64,000 nt of DNA from Streptomyces sp. QL37 (GCF_002941025.1 NZ_PTJS01000001.1:7516605-7580604), one strand, 5' to 3'. Counted from the stretch's first letter, positions 7,798 to 17,035 are shown. A program made the numbers and translations. Notes: a model not told the origin generated them from the letters alone.

Positions 7798-9378
7798 GTG
7801 TTCTACCGGGCCAGTCTGCAGGCCGCTGCAGCCCTTGCTTCCCTTTCTGTGCTGGCCGGCTGCGGTCTGCTGTCCGACAGCGGCTCCGAAACGGACCAGC
7901 GGATATCGGTCGGAACGACGAGCTCGCCCTCGACCCTTGATCCCGCGGCGGCGTGGGACGGCTCCTGGGAGCTGATGAGGAACGTCTTCCAGACCCTGGT
8001 GAGCTTCCCGACCGGCAGCACCAGCCCTGAGCCGGACGCGGCGAAGGAGTGCCGCTTCACCGACGCCACGAGCATGGCCTACCGGTGCACCCTGCGCTCG
8101 GACCTGAAATTCTCCAACGGGGAGAAGATCGACGCCGAGGCCGTGAAGTACTCCATCGACCGGATCACGAAGATCAAGGTCAAGGGCGGCCCGGCAGGCC
8201 TCCTCGGGTCCCTCGACCGGGTCGAGACCAAGGGGGACGACACGGTCATCTTCCACCTCAGCAGGGCGGACGCGACCTTCCCGTTCATCCTGGCCACTCC
8301 GGCCATGTCGATCGTCGCCCCCGGCGACTACCCCGAGGACAGCATCCGCGACGACGGCGAGGTCACGGGTTCGGGGCCGTACGTCATGGATTCGTACGAG
8401 CCGGGCAAGAAGGCCGAGCTCACCAAGAACCCCGATTACAAGGGGTTCGCCGACCGGAAGAACGACGCGGTGACGATCCGCTACTTCACCGACTCCACCC
8501 CCATGGTGAAGGCGCTGAAGGACAAGGAGATCGACGCCACCTACCGCGGTCTCACCGCCGAGGAGGTCATCGAGCTCGAGGACAACAAGAAGGACAACGG
8601 CGGCCTGCAGATCGTGGAGTCGGTCGGCGCGGACATCCGCTTCCTCGTCTTCAACCCCGAGGACCCGGCGTCGGGGAAGCTGCCGGTCCGGCGGGCCATC
8701 GCCCAGCTGGTGGACCGCGACGCCCTCGTCGCCAAGGTCTACCGGGGCACCGCCGAACCCCTCTACTCCATGGTTCCGAAGGGCATCGCCGGTCACGCCA
8801 CCAGCTTCTTCGACTCCTTCGGCGACCCGGATGTCGCCAAGGCCAGGGCGATACTCTCCCGGGCGGGCATCACCGAGCCGGTCGAGATGACCTTCTGGTA
8901 CACCACGGACCGCTACGGTTCCTCCACCGCTCCCGAGTTCGCCGAGCTGAAGCGCCAGCTCGAGGCGTCCGGGCTGTTCCGGATCACGCTGAAGAGCGCG
9001 CCGTGGAAGTCCTTCCAGGAGGGCTTCACCAAGGGTGACTACCCGGTCTTCGGCCGTGGCTGGTTCCCCGACTTCCCGGACCCGGACAACTTCGTGGCTC
9101 CCTTCGTCGGCGAGGACAGCGTCACCGGCACCCCGTATCTCACGCGCGAGATCACCCAGGACCTGCTGCCGTCCTCCCGCAAGGAGAGCGACCGGGGTGC
9201 GGTCTCCGACCAGTTCAAGCGGGCCCAGGAGATCCTCGTGAAGGACGTGCGGCTGCTGCCCCTGTGGCAGGGCAAGCTCTACGTGGCCGCGGGTGAGGAC
9301 ATCGGCGGCGGAGAGCGCGCGCTCGACCCGCAGACGGTCATGCAGATGTGGGAGCTGTACCGCAAGGCCAGCTGGTAG
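7798..9378 (+). CDS. Peptide/solute ABC transporter substrate-binding lipoprotein
   Basis: 526-residue family-5 extracellular solute-binding protein (DppA/OppA type). It has a short lipoprotein signal with lipobox LAGC (Cys22), then a body with family features such as LKFSNGEKIDAEAVKYSID and LPVRRAIAQLVDRDAL. GTG at 7798 is chosen over GTG at 7792 because GAGGAG (7785-7790) is then 7 nt away. It should bind oligopeptides or a similar ligand outside the membrane and pass it to a permease. No permease or ATPase genes are adjacent, so it is an orphan component. Confidence 0.9.
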   Translation: MFYRASLQAAAALASLSVLAGCGLLSDSGSETDQRISVGTTSSPSTLDPAAAWDGSWELMRNVFQTLVSFPTGSTSPEPDAAKECRFTDATSMAYRCTLRSDLKFSNGEKIDAEAVKYSIDRITKIKVKGGPAGLLGSLDRVETKGDDTVIFHLSRADATFPFILATPAMSIVAPGDYPEDSIRDDGEVTGSGPYVMDSYEPGKKAELTKNPDYKGFADRKNDAVTIRYFTDSTPMVKALKDKEIDATYRGLTAEEVIELEDNKKDNGGLQIVESVGADIRFLVFNPEDPASGKLPVRRAIAQLVDRDALVAKVYRGTAEPLYSMVPKGIAGHATSFFDSFGDPDVAKARAILSRAGITEPVEMTFWYTTDRYGSSTAPEFAELKRQLEASGLFRITLKSAPWKSFQEGFTKGDYPVFGRGWFPDFPDPDNFVAPFVGEDSVTGTPYLTREITQDLLPSSRKESDRGAVSDQFKRAQEILVKDVRLLPLWQGKLYVAAGEDIGGGERALDPQTVMQMWELYRKASW

Positions 9379-9468
9379 GAGGTCGACGGCGGGCTCGGCG
9401 GGCCGGTTGTCGGTGGGCCCCGGTAGGTTCTGTGGTCAAGAACCGATTGCTTACCGGAGGTTGTGCAC

Positions 9469-10188
9469 GTGACCGACACCGACCTGCTGCCCGAGTCCTG
9501 GCGCGGCGTCCTCGGCGAAGAGCTGCGGAAGCCCTACTTCAAGGAGCTCATGGACTTCGTCGAGGAGGAGCGGGCCAGGGGACCGGTGTATCCGCCGCGC
9601 GAGCAGGTCTTCGCCGCGCTGGAGGCCACGCCGTACGACCGGGTGAAGGTGCTCGTCCTCGGCCAGGACCCCTACCACGGTGAGGGCCAGGGCCACGGCC
9701 TCTGCTTCTCGGTCCGGCCCGGAGTGAAGACGCCCCCCTCGCTGCGCAACATCTACAAGGAGATGAACGACGAGCTCGGCCTGCCGGTCCCGGACAACGG
9801 ATATCTGATGCCGTGGGCCGAGCAGGGCGTCCTGCTGCTCAACGCGGTGCTGACGGTCCGTGGTGGCGAGGCGAATTCGCACAAGGCCAAGGGCTGGGAG
9901 AAGGTCACGGACGCGGTCATCCGTGCCGTGGCCGAGCGGCCGGACCCGGCCGTCTTCGTCCTCTGGGGCAACTACGCCCAGAAGAAGATCCCGCTGATCG
10001 ACCAGGACCGTCATGTGGTGGTCAAGGGCGCGCACCCCTCGCCGCTCTCCGCCAAGAAGTGGTTCGGCTCCCGCCCCTTCACGCAGATCAACGAGGCCGT
10101 GGCCGCGCAGGGCCACGAGCCCATCGACTGGCGGATCCCGGACCTGGGCCTCGGGACGACCCGGCCGACCGCCGGGGCCCGCGCCTGA
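9469..10188 (+). CDS. ung: Uracil-DNA glycosylase, family 1
   Basis: 239-residue enzyme that removes uracil from DNA in base-excision repair. The water-activating motif GQDPYHG is at 65-71 and the DNA-intercalating loop HPSPLS begins at His189; both are intact. GTG at 9469 is preferred to GTG at 9463 because GGAGG (9456-9460) is then 8 nt upstream. Length is normal for the family. It is monocistronic or the first gene before a small helical protein. Confidence 0.97.
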   Translation: MTDTDLLPESWRGVLGEELRKPYFKELMDFVEEERARGPVYPPREQVFAALEATPYDRVKVLVLGQDPYHGEGQGHGLCFSVRPGVKTPPSLRNIYKEMNDELGLPVPDNGYLMPWAEQGVLLLNAVLTVRGGEANSHKAKGWEKVTDAVIRAVAERPDPAVFVLWGNYAQKKIPLIDQDRHVVVKGAHPSPLSAKKWFGSRPFTQINEAVAAQGHEPIDWRIPDLGLGTTRPTAGARA

Positions 10189-10263
10189 GCGCGATTTCCG
10201 GTGGCTGCGGCTAGCGTCTGAGCCACCGGAACAGGCCGGCGGTGATCATGGGAGACCTCTGTA

Positions 10264-10818
10264 GTGGAGCAGCGGGAAGTGCCGGGGGACGCCGTCATGA
10301 CCAGGATCGGCCAGGCGATCATGCTGCTCCACGCCGGTGACAGGGAGGAGGCCCGCAACCGGTTCGGGATCATCTGGTCGGAGATCGGCGAGCGCGGTGC
10401 CGCTCTGCACCGCTGCACCCTCGCCCACTACATGGCCGACACCCAGGACGATCCCGGGGACGAGCTCGCCTGGGACCTCCGGGCGCTGACAGCCGCGGAA
10501 GGTGTGACCGGGGCGGGCGGCGCGGACCCGGGCGCCGCACCGGACACGAGCCGAGGCGCGGGCCATGGCGCGGGCGCTGATCCGGAGCCGGGCGGTGAGC
10601 GCCGGGAGGTGACCGCCGTGCGGGCCCTCGTCCCCTCCCTGCATCTCAATCTGGCGGCGGACTATCTGAAGCTCCAGCGCTTCGAGTCCGCCCGGGTCCA
10701 TCTGGACCGTGCCTGGGACGCGGTGGGGGTGCTGGAGGACGACGGGTACGGCGGAGGGATCCGCGCCGCCATCGGGCGCATGGAACAGCGCATGCGGGGG
10801 AGCGCGGCGGGAGGGTGA
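10264..10818 (+). CDS. Conserved protein with TPR-like helices
   Basis: 184-residue cytoplasmic protein without recognised catalytic motifs. The N-terminal half (IGQAIMLLHAGDREEARNR) and the C-terminal half (LHLNLAADYLKLQRFESAR) look like tetratricopeptide-type helical pairs, separated by a Gly/Ala/Pro-rich low-complexity linker (about 80-115). GTG at 10264 follows GGGAGA; an ATG at 10297 is an alternative start. It sits 76 nt after ung. No function can be assigned. Confidence 0.75.
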   Translation: MEQREVPGDAVMTRIGQAIMLLHAGDREEARNRFGIIWSEIGERGAALHRCTLAHYMADTQDDPGDELAWDLRALTAAEGVTGAGGADPGAAPDTSRGAGHGAGADPEPGGERREVTAVRALVPSLHLNLAADYLKLQRFESARVHLDRAWDAVGVLEDDGYGGGIRAAIGRMEQRMRGSAAGG

Positions 10819-10936
10819 CGCGGGCCGGTCCGGCGCGGCTCCGCGGCGGGCGGCTCACGCACCGGTCGCGCCGCCGACCCGTCCCCGCGGGAGGCCGGCG
10901 CGGCCGTCGTACCCGGCGTATCGGCGGGTCCCCCGC

Positions 10937-11584
10937 TCATCCGTCGGCCCCGGGGCCGAGCATCCCCCGCAGCAGTTCGGCGCAGCCCCTGCGCAGCTCC
11001 TCCTCCGTCGGCACCGCCCGGTGGTACGAGCCCACGGCGCACGCGAACATCATTCCCTCCGCCCAGGCCACGACGGACAGCGCGTGGCGCTCCGGTTCGG
11101 ACGATCCCGCCGCGCTCATCAGAGCCACCAGTGGTTCGCGGAACCGCCGGCCCGCGTCGTCGTAGAAGACCCGGAGGCCGGGACGCCGGGTGGCCTCCAG
11201 GGCCAGTTCGTAGCGGCAGACCAGGAGATCGGTGGAGCCGGTCAGATAGCGGTGCAGCGCCTTCGCCAGCCCGGCGGCCGCCCCGGCCGCTCCGGCCGGG
11301 TCGCTGCTCGTGAGCAGTTCCCTGGGCGCGAGCACCCGCGCCTCCAGCTCGGCGAGACGGCGGACGGCGGCCTCCAGCAGGGCCTCCCGGGTGCGGGCGT
11401 GGTTGGACGTCGAACCCTGGGGGAGCCCGGCCCGCTCGTCCACCGCCCGATGGGTGAGACCCCTCAGCCCGCGCTCGGCGAGGAGGGTCAGGGCGGTGTC
11501 GGCGATCAGTTCGGCACGGGAGGGCGCGGGCGGCCGGGCGGCGTCGGCCGTGGCGGTCCGGGCGGTCGTGGAGCGTGTGGGCAT
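10937..11584 (-). CDS. TetR family transcriptional regulator
   Basis: 215-residue repressor. The N-terminal HTH is ELIADTALTLLAERGLRGLTHRAVDERAGL followed by the recognition-helix region QGSTSNHARTREALL; the C-terminal ligand domain is unassigned. It is divergent from an FAD monooxygenase gene, and the 82-nt gap holds two copies of a palindrome. It therefore very likely represses both genes and releases when an aromatic or other small substrate binds. Confidence 0.92.
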   Translation of the reverse strand: MPTRSTTARTATADAARPPAPSRAELIADTALTLLAERGLRGLTHRAVDERAGLPQGSTSNHARTREALLEAAVRRLAELEARVLAPRELLTSSDPAGAAGAAAGLAKALHRYLTGSTDLLVCRYELALEATRRPGLRVFYDDAGRRFREPLVALMSAAGSSEPERHALSVVAWAEGMMFACAVGSYHRAVPTEEELRRGCAELLRGMLGPGADG

Positions 11585-11604
11585 GGAACCAATCTACCGC
11601 TCTC

Positions 11605-11648
11605 ACTACAGCTGTAGTACGGTGGAGCTCACCTACTACAGATGTAGT
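11605..11648. promoter_or_regulatory. Twin TetR-type operators
   Basis: ACTACAGCTGTAGT (11605-11618) is a perfect 14-bp palindrome. ACTACAGATGTAGT (11635-11648) is a second copy with one central mismatch. Their start-to-start spacing is 30 bp, close to three helical turns, so two dimers would sit on the same face of the DNA. They lie between the divergent TetR and monooxygenase starts. Confidence 0.8.
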
Positions 11649-11666
11649 TCCGAGGAGGAGTCAGTC

Positions 11667-12878
11667 ATGACGACGTCCCGTGCGGTGGTCATCGGCAGCG
11701 GAATCGGCGGACTCACCGCCGCGGCGGCGTTGCACCGGGGCGGGTGGCAGGTCACCGTGCTCGAGCGTGCCGCCTCACTGGAACCCGTCGGTGCGGGCAT
11801 CAGCCTCGCCCCCAACTCCCAGCGCGCTCTCGACGTCATCGGACTCGGTGACGAGGTCAGGTCCCTCGCGGCCTGGCAGGGGGACGGCGGCATGCGCACA
11901 CCGTCCGGGCGCTGGCTCGCCCGCACGGACAGCGCCGCCGCGGCGGAGCGGTTCGGCGGGCCGCTCGTGCTGCTGCACCGCTCGGCGCTCGTCGACCTGC
12001 TGCGCGCACGGCTCCCCGAGGACGCCGTGCGCACCGGCACACCGGCGCGGCTCGTGGATCCGGGCCGCGCCGACGGAAGCCCGGCCCTCGTCAGGACCGC
12101 CGCCGGTGACATCGAGGCCGAACTGGTGGTCGGTGCCGACGGCATCGGCTCAGCCGTGCGCACCGAGCTGTACCCGAGCCACCCCGGCCCCTCGTACAGC
12201 GGCTTCACCACCTGGCGCGTCCTCGCCCCGGGGCTGGGCCGCACCTTCAGCTCGCACGAGACCTGGGGCCGCGGCGCGCTGTGGGGCAGCCATCCGCTGA
12301 AGGACGGCGGGATCTACGCCTACGCCGCGGCAGCCGTCCCCGCCGGAGCCCGGGCCGCCGACGACGAGAAGGCCGAGCTGCTGCGCCGGTACGGCGACTG
12401 GCACGACCCGATCCCCGCGATCATCGACGCCGTCGAGCCGGACCAGGTCCTGCGCCACGACGTGTACCAGCTGGCCGATCCGCTGCCTTCCTTCCACCGG
12501 GGGCGCACCGTCCTCGTCGGCGACTCCGCGCACGCCATGGTGCCGTTCCTCGGCCAGGGCGGTAACCAGGCCATCGAGGACGCCGTCGTGCTCGCCCACC
12601 ACGTCACGCCGGACGGCGACCTGGGAGCGGGTGTGGCCGCCTACAGCGCGGCCAGGCATCCTCGTACGACCGCCATGGTCCGCAAGGCTGCGCAGGTCTC
12701 CCGGATGACCGGGCTGTCCAGCGCGCCGGCCGTCGCCCTCAGGAACGGGCTGATGTCCGCGGTCTCCCGTCTCGGCCCCGGCCTCGTCCTGCGCACGTTC
12801 GACGGGATCTGCGACTGGGAGCCGCCGCAGCGCACGTATGCTGCCGTGACCAGGGAAGGACAGACGACGCGACCGTGA
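11667..12878 (+). CDS. FAD-dependent aromatic monooxygenase
   Basis: 403-residue flavoprotein hydroxylase of the PHBH/salicylate-hydroxylase type. It has an N-terminal FAD motif GSGIGG (10-15), a DG-type segment (VVGADGIGSAVR), and the second FAD motif GDSAHAMVPFLGQGGNQ. ATG at 11667 is fixed by GAGGAGGAG at 11652-11660; longer in-frame openings run through the operators and the TetR start. It probably uses NAD(P)H and O2 to hydroxylate an aromatic substrate. The divergent TetR regulator suggests substrate induction. Confidence 0.92.
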   Translation: MTTSRAVVIGSGIGGLTAAAALHRGGWQVTVLERAASLEPVGAGISLAPNSQRALDVIGLGDEVRSLAAWQGDGGMRTPSGRWLARTDSAAAAERFGGPLVLLHRSALVDLLRARLPEDAVRTGTPARLVDPGRADGSPALVRTAAGDIEAELVVGADGIGSAVRTELYPSHPGPSYSGFTTWRVLAPGLGRTFSSHETWGRGALWGSHPLKDGGIYAYAAAAVPAGARAADDEKAELLRRYGDWHDPIPAIIDAVEPDQVLRHDVYQLADPLPSFHRGRTVLVGDSAHAMVPFLGQGGNQAIEDAVVLAHHVTPDGDLGAGVAAYSAARHPRTTAMVRKAAQVSRMTGLSSAPAVALRNGLMSAVSRLGPGLVLRTFDGICDWEPPQRTYAAVTREGQTTRP

Positions 12879-12911
12879 CAAGGCCCTGGTCAAGGCGACA
12901 GGGAGAATCTC

Positions 12912-13817
12912 GTGAAGGTCGGCTGCATCGGGCTCGGAGACATCGCGCGGAAGGCGTATCTGCCGGTACTGACCACCCTGCCCGGCGTCGAACTGCATCT
13001 GCAGACCCGCACCCCGGCCACGCTGGCGGCCGTCGCCGGGGCCCACCGGATCCCCGCGCGGCAGTGCCACGAGGATCTCGGCCCGCTGCTGGACCAAGGA
13101 CTGGACGCCGCCTTCGTGCACGCGCCGACCGCCGCCCACGCGGAGATCGTGGGACGGCTGCTCGAAGCGGGCGTCCCCACCTACGTCGACAAGCCCCTCT
13201 CCTACGAACTCGCGGAGTCCGAGCGGCTGGTGTCCCTCGCCGAGGAGCGCCGGGTCTCTCTCGCGGTCGGGTTCAACCGCAGACTCGCCCCGTCGTACGC
13301 GCAGTGCGCCGAGCACCCGCGGGAGCTGATCCTCCTGCAGAAGAACAGGGTGGGCCTGCCCGAGGACCCGCGCACCATGGTGCTGGACGACTTCATCCAT
13401 GTCGTCGACACCCTGCGCTTCCTGGTCCCCGGCCCCGTCTCGAACGTCGTCGTACGGGCGCGGATCGCCGAAGGGCTCATGCACCATGTGGTGCTCCAGC
13501 TGTCCGGCGACGGATTCACGGCCATCGGCATGATGAACCGGCTCAACGGATCGACGGAGGAGATCCTGGAGGTCTCGGGACAGGACACCAAGCGGCAGGT
13601 CCTCAATCTCGCGGACGTCGTGGACCACAAGGGGCAGCCGACCCTGCGCCGGCGCGGGGACTGGGTGCCGGTCGCCCGCCAGCGCGGCATCGAACAGAGC
13701 GTGCTGTCCTTCCTGGACGCGGTGCGGTCCGGCGAGGTGCTCAGCGCCCGGGACGCCCTGGAGACCCACCGGCTGTGCGAGCGGGTGGTCCTGGACGCGT
13801 CGGAGCAGGAGTCCTGA
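12912..13817 (+). CDS. Gfo/Idh/MocA family oxidoreductase
   Basis: 301-residue NAD(P)-dependent oxidoreductase: Rossmann motif GCIGLGDIA near the N-terminus, DKP (93-95) in the position of the usual EKP cofactor motif, and a C-terminal beta-sheet domain. GTG at 12912 follows GGGAGA. It lies 33 nt after the monooxygenase on the same strand and could share its transcript. Its 3' end overlaps the convergent lnt gene by 77 nt. The substrate (sugar or other polyol) is not evident. Confidence 0.88.
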   Translation: MKVGCIGLGDIARKAYLPVLTTLPGVELHLQTRTPATLAAVAGAHRIPARQCHEDLGPLLDQGLDAAFVHAPTAAHAEIVGRLLEAGVPTYVDKPLSYELAESERLVSLAEERRVSLAVGFNRRLAPSYAQCAEHPRELILLQKNRVGLPEDPRTMVLDDFIHVVDTLRFLVPGPVSNVVVRARIAEGLMHHVVLQLSGDGFTAIGMMNRLNGSTEEILEVSGQDTKRQVLNLADVVDHKGQPTLRRRGDWVPVARQRGIEQSVLSFLDAVRSGEVLSARDALETHRLCERVVLDASEQES

Positions 13818-15369
13818 GGGAGCGCAGCCCCGCCGCTCCGAAGTAGACGGCCAGCACCGCCAGCGCGCCGTACACGGGCCAGGCCCCGAGCCTGACGTAG
13901 AGGGTGGTGCCCTGGGCGAGCGGTACGTCGTAGACGGCGGCCCCGCTCGCGTCCGTACCCAGCGGTGCCCCCACCCGCTCGCCCCGGGGGCCGTACGCCG
14001 CGCTGACCCCCGTCAGCGTGGCGTGCACCATCGGGCGGCCCGTCTCGGCCGCCCGCAGCGCCCCCAGCGAGGCGTGCTGCTCGGGTGCCCAGCTCTGCTG
14101 GAACGTCGAGGTGGAGGACTGGGCGACGATCAGCTGGGCCCCGTCCTTCGTCAGCTGCCGGCTCATGTCGGGGAACGCCGACTCGAAGCACACCAGGGGG
14201 CCCACCCGCAGTCCGTCCGGCAGTTCCATCACCACGGGCTCACTTCCCCGCAGCCGGTCCTCACCCGCGGCCTTGCCGACCGAGGTCGCCCAGCCGAGCA
14301 GCGCGCGGGCCGGGACGTACTCACCGAACGGCACCAGGCGCATCTTGTCGTAGCGGTCCCCGGTCGGGCCGTCCGGGCCCACCAGTACCGCTGATTTGAA
14401 GATTCCGGCGCGGTCGGGGCCGTCCGTGCGCCGGGCGTCCATGTTGACCAGCACATCGGCCCCGACCACTCGGGACAGCGCGGCGATACGGTCCGCCGTC
14501 GCCCTGCTCCGGGACAGATCGACGGCCACGCTGCTCTCGCCCCACACCACCAGGTCCACGTCCCGGCCCGCGAGGCCCCGGGTCAGTTCCTCGCCACGGG
14601 CGAAGCGGCGTTCGATGCTGCCGGGGCCTTCGACGACACCCGGTTGCACCACGGCGATCCGGGTCGTACCGGTCTCCTCGGGGCGCGGCGCCCAGAGCGC
14701 TGTCGCGCCCACACCCAGCGCCCCTGCCAGCAGACACGCGACCCCGGCCGTACGGCCCGCCGGTACGGCCAGCAGCAGCACGAGCGCCGTGTTCACGGCC
14801 ACGAGCCCCAGACTCACCAGCCACACACCCCCCACCGAGGCGACACGCAGCGCCGGCGGGACGTCCCACTGGCTGGCACCCAGCAGCCCCCAGGGGCCTC
14901 CGAGCCCCTCCCAGGAGCGGATCAGTTCGATCATCAGCCATCCGGAGGGCACGACGGCCACCGCGACCACCGAACGCAGGACGGACGGCGAGCCGCCGAG
15001 AAGACGGGCCACGAGGACGCCCCAGGGCGCCCAGAGCAGTCCCAGCAGCGCGGCCAGCACCAGAATGAAGACATGGAGGCTCGGCATCAGCCAGTGGTGC
15101 GCGGCGAGTATGAAGCCCGTACCGCCGAGCCAGCCGTCGACCGCCGCTCGGCGTCCCGTACCTGCCGAGCGGATCAGCAGCAGCCAGGGCACCAGGGCGA
15201 CGTAGGCGAACCACCAGAGCGAAGGCGCTGGAAACGCCAGGGCGGGCAGGGCCCCCGCGCACAGGGCCACGGCGCCCCGCCCGGTCCTGGACCGCAGCAG
15301 CCGCTCGTAAGGCCGTGCGCCTTCCTCACCGGCCGGCCCGTCGCGAAGCCGCCCGCGCAGCATCGGCAT
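13741..15369 (-). CDS. lnt: Apolipoprotein N-acyltransferase
   Basis: 542-residue integral membrane enzyme that N-acylates the lipoprotein diacylglyceryl-cysteine. About six hydrophobic segments fill residues 35-225, then a nitrilase-type domain carries the catalytic triad Glu278 (WGES), Lys342 (YDKMRLVPFGE) and Cys394 (VCFES). A last hydrophobic segment lies near 505-525. Actinobacteria do have functional Lnt homologues. The tail overlaps the convergent oxidoreductase gene (13741-13817), which may simply be a C-terminal extension. Confidence 0.93.
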   Translation of the reverse strand: MPMLRGRLRDGPAGEEGARPYERLLRSRTGRGAVALCAGALPALAFPAPSLWWFAYVALVPWLLLIRSAGTGRRAAVDGWLGGTGFILAAHHWLMPSLHVFILVLAALLGLLWAPWGVLVARLLGGSPSVLRSVVAVAVVPSGWLMIELIRSWEGLGGPWGLLGASQWDVPPALRVASVGGVWLVSLGLVAVNTALVLLLAVPAGRTAGVACLLAGALGVGATALWAPRPEETGTTRIAVVQPGVVEGPGSIERRFARGEELTRGLAGRDVDLVVWGESSVAVDLSRSRATADRIAALSRVVGADVLVNMDARRTDGPDRAGIFKSAVLVGPDGPTGDRYDKMRLVPFGEYVPARALLGWATSVGKAAGEDRLRGSEPVVMELPDGLRVGPLVCFESAFPDMSRQLTKDGAQLIVAQSSTSTFQQSWAPEQHASLGALRAAETGRPMVHATLTGVSAAYGPRGERVGAPLGTDASGAAVYDVPLAQGTTLYVRLGAWPVYGALAVLAVYFGAAGLRSLRTPAPTRPGPPARTAGGSPGRPGR

Positions 15370-15469
15370 ACATGCCCTCCTCGCCGGTCGTGCGCCTGAT
15401 CCCCAGTGTGGTGCAGAAGATCAGCAGCGCACAGGGGGCGTGCCGCGGGCGCCCCACGCCGGCCGCGGA

Positions 15470-15928
15470 TCAGCCGGGCGCGTACCGCCACTTCCGGTGC
15501 GCCGTGACGGTCAGGATCCGCCAGCCCGGTTCCGTACGCACCAGCTCGAAGACGTACCCGCCGCCGGTGACCAGGACCGGAGCCGTCTCCCCGTCCCAGG
15601 CCACCGGACCCGTCGGGCTGAGGTAGTCGGCCCGCACCCGCGCCCGGTCACCGGGGTAGCCGCCCAGATCCTGTAGATCGAGGCGCCTGTTGACGATCAG
15701 GTGCTGGCGGGCGGGGTGAGGCCGAAGGCTCTCCGCCAGCCACCCCGTGGCCTCGGCGGCCGGCCCTTCGGCACCGCCCGCACCGCGGTAGTCGGCGCGT
15801 CCGTCCGGCGTGAACAGCGCGCCGTAGTCCTCCCAGGCGCCGTCGCCCCACGCCACGGCGTAATCGGTGATCACTGCATCGATGGAGAGCCGGTCCATCA
15901 CCGTTGCCAGAGCCACGCGCTGTGTCAT
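15470..15928 (-). CDS. SnoaL/NTF2-like protein
   Basis: 152-residue protein of the SnoaL/DUF4440 cone-barrel type: an N-terminal helix (DRLSIDAVITDYAVAWGDG), then LFTPDGRADYRG, QHLIVNRRLDL and a C-terminal strand ending GWRILTVTAHRKWRYAPG. Proteins of this fold are isomerases, cyclases or small-ligand binders; none can be chosen here. The ATG at 15928 is preferred over a start at 15958, with moderate confidence. It precedes lnt on the same strand by 100 nt. Confidence 0.8.
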   Translation of the reverse strand: MTQRVALATVMDRLSIDAVITDYAVAWGDGAWEDYGALFTPDGRADYRGAGGAEGPAAEATGWLAESLRPHPARQHLIVNRRLDLQDLGGYPGDRARVRADYLSPTGPVAWDGETAPVLVTGGGYVFELVRTEPGWRILTVTAHRKWRYAPG

Positions 15929-16004
15929 CGCCCAAGTCTCGGCCGTCGCACGCCGCACGCCAAGGGGCCGGGCAGGGCCTCTCGGCCCCGGCCCGGGGCA
16001 GGTG

Positions 16005-16868
16005 TCACGTGGGGACGACGGCCACCGGGCCGAGGGCGTGCGTCACCGTCGTCTGCGCGACGGGGGAGAGGCCCAGCCCCAGGGCCTCGCCGCCCCGGCG
16101 CCGCCCGACCACGGTCAGTGCGGCGGTGGCCGATGCCGTGACCAGGGTGCGGGACGCCGAACCCCGGACAGGTTCGCGCACGACCTCCACCCGCGGGTAC
16201 TTCTCGCGCCGGCCCACGGTGAGTTCGGCGAGCACCCGCTCGGCCGAGTCCGCCGCCGCGTCGCTGTCGAACACCGGTCCGCCGGACAGCATCGAGGAGA
16301 ACATCGTCCACCCGTGCACCAGCCGCAGCCGTGCACCAGGCCTGGAGGCGGCGGCCGCGTAGGCGAAATCGAGGACCGCGCCGCTGCTCTCGTCGGCGGC
16401 GACCCCCGCGACCACGTCCGGGAAGGCGTCCGACGGCTCCACCTCGCCCTCGTCCGTCCTGCCGGTGTGTGCGACGACGACCGGACAGTGCGCCATCGAG
16501 GCGGTGGCCAGGCTGTCGGAGCCGATCATCAGCGAGCGGAATCCGCCGAGACCACGCGAGCCGACGACCACCAGAGAGGCGTCACGGCTGAGCGAGGTCA
16601 GCGCCGCCGAAGGAAAGTCCGGCGGGGCCAGCGTCGAGGTGGGCAACTCGGGGGCGGACCGGGAGGTCCGCAGCACGGCCTGCGCGAGCAGTTCCTCGGC
16701 CTCCCGCAGTCCTGTCTCCTCCTCCGCACGCCCGGTGGGCGGCCTGACATGCACGATCAGCAGCGGCAGACCGGTGCGCACCGCCTCGGCGGCAGCCCAG
16801 TCGAGCGCCTCCCAGCTGTGGGCGGAGCCGTCCACGGCCGCGATCACGGGAAGGTCGTCGGCGGTCAT
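16005..16868 (-). CDS. Universal stress protein, two tandem Usp domains
   Basis: 287-residue protein with two UspA domains. The first begins VIAAVDGSAHSWEALDWA and carries the ATP-loop-like GSRGLGGFRSLMIGSDS; the second begins VVAGVAADESSG and ends with VVGRRRGGEALGLGLSPV. The second nucleotide loop is less canonical. ATG at 16868 has GGAGG 6-10 nt upstream. A very long open frame continues far upstream through the nitrate reductase gene but is a codon-bias shadow. The next gene upstream is divergent, so expression may be linked to anaerobic or nitrogen stress; that is inference. Confidence 0.9.
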   Translation of the reverse strand: MTADDLPVIAAVDGSAHSWEALDWAAAEAVRTGLPLLIVHVRPPTGRAEEETGLREAEELLAQAVLRTSRSAPELPTSTLAPPDFPSAALTSLSRDASLVVVGSRGLGGFRSLMIGSDSLATASMAHCPVVVAHTGRTDEGEVEPSDAFPDVVAGVAADESSGAVLDFAYAAAASRPGARLRLVHGWTMFSSMLSGGPVFDSDAAADSAERVLAELTVGRREKYPRVEVVREPVRGSASRTLVTASATAALTVVGRRRGGEALGLGLSPVAQTTVTHALGPVAVVPT

Positions 16869-16996
16869 GCAAGCCTCCACGGGTTCGGAGAGCTTCCGGG
16901 CCGGGGCGGGACCGCCCTGAATGGTGATTATGGCCCGGTTGCGCGCCGGGGGCCCGGCGGGCCTCACCGGCGGTCGCGGACGACTGTGCAGCGGAC

Positions 16997-17035
16997 GTAA
17001 CCACGCTTGATCGTCCGGCGTGACACCCGGGAAAC
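16997..17035 (+). promoter_or_regulatory. Putative GlnR box upstream of the nitrate reductase
   Basis: GTGAC (17020-17024), 6 nt, GAAAC (17031-17035) fits the actinobacterial GlnR a/b half-site pattern gTnAC-n6-GaAAC. An additional GTAAC lies at 16997-17001, 23 nt upstream of the GTGAC. The pair ends 50 nt before the nitrate reductase start. GlnR control of nitrate assimilation is well established in Streptomyces, which makes the site plausible. Confidence 0.4.
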
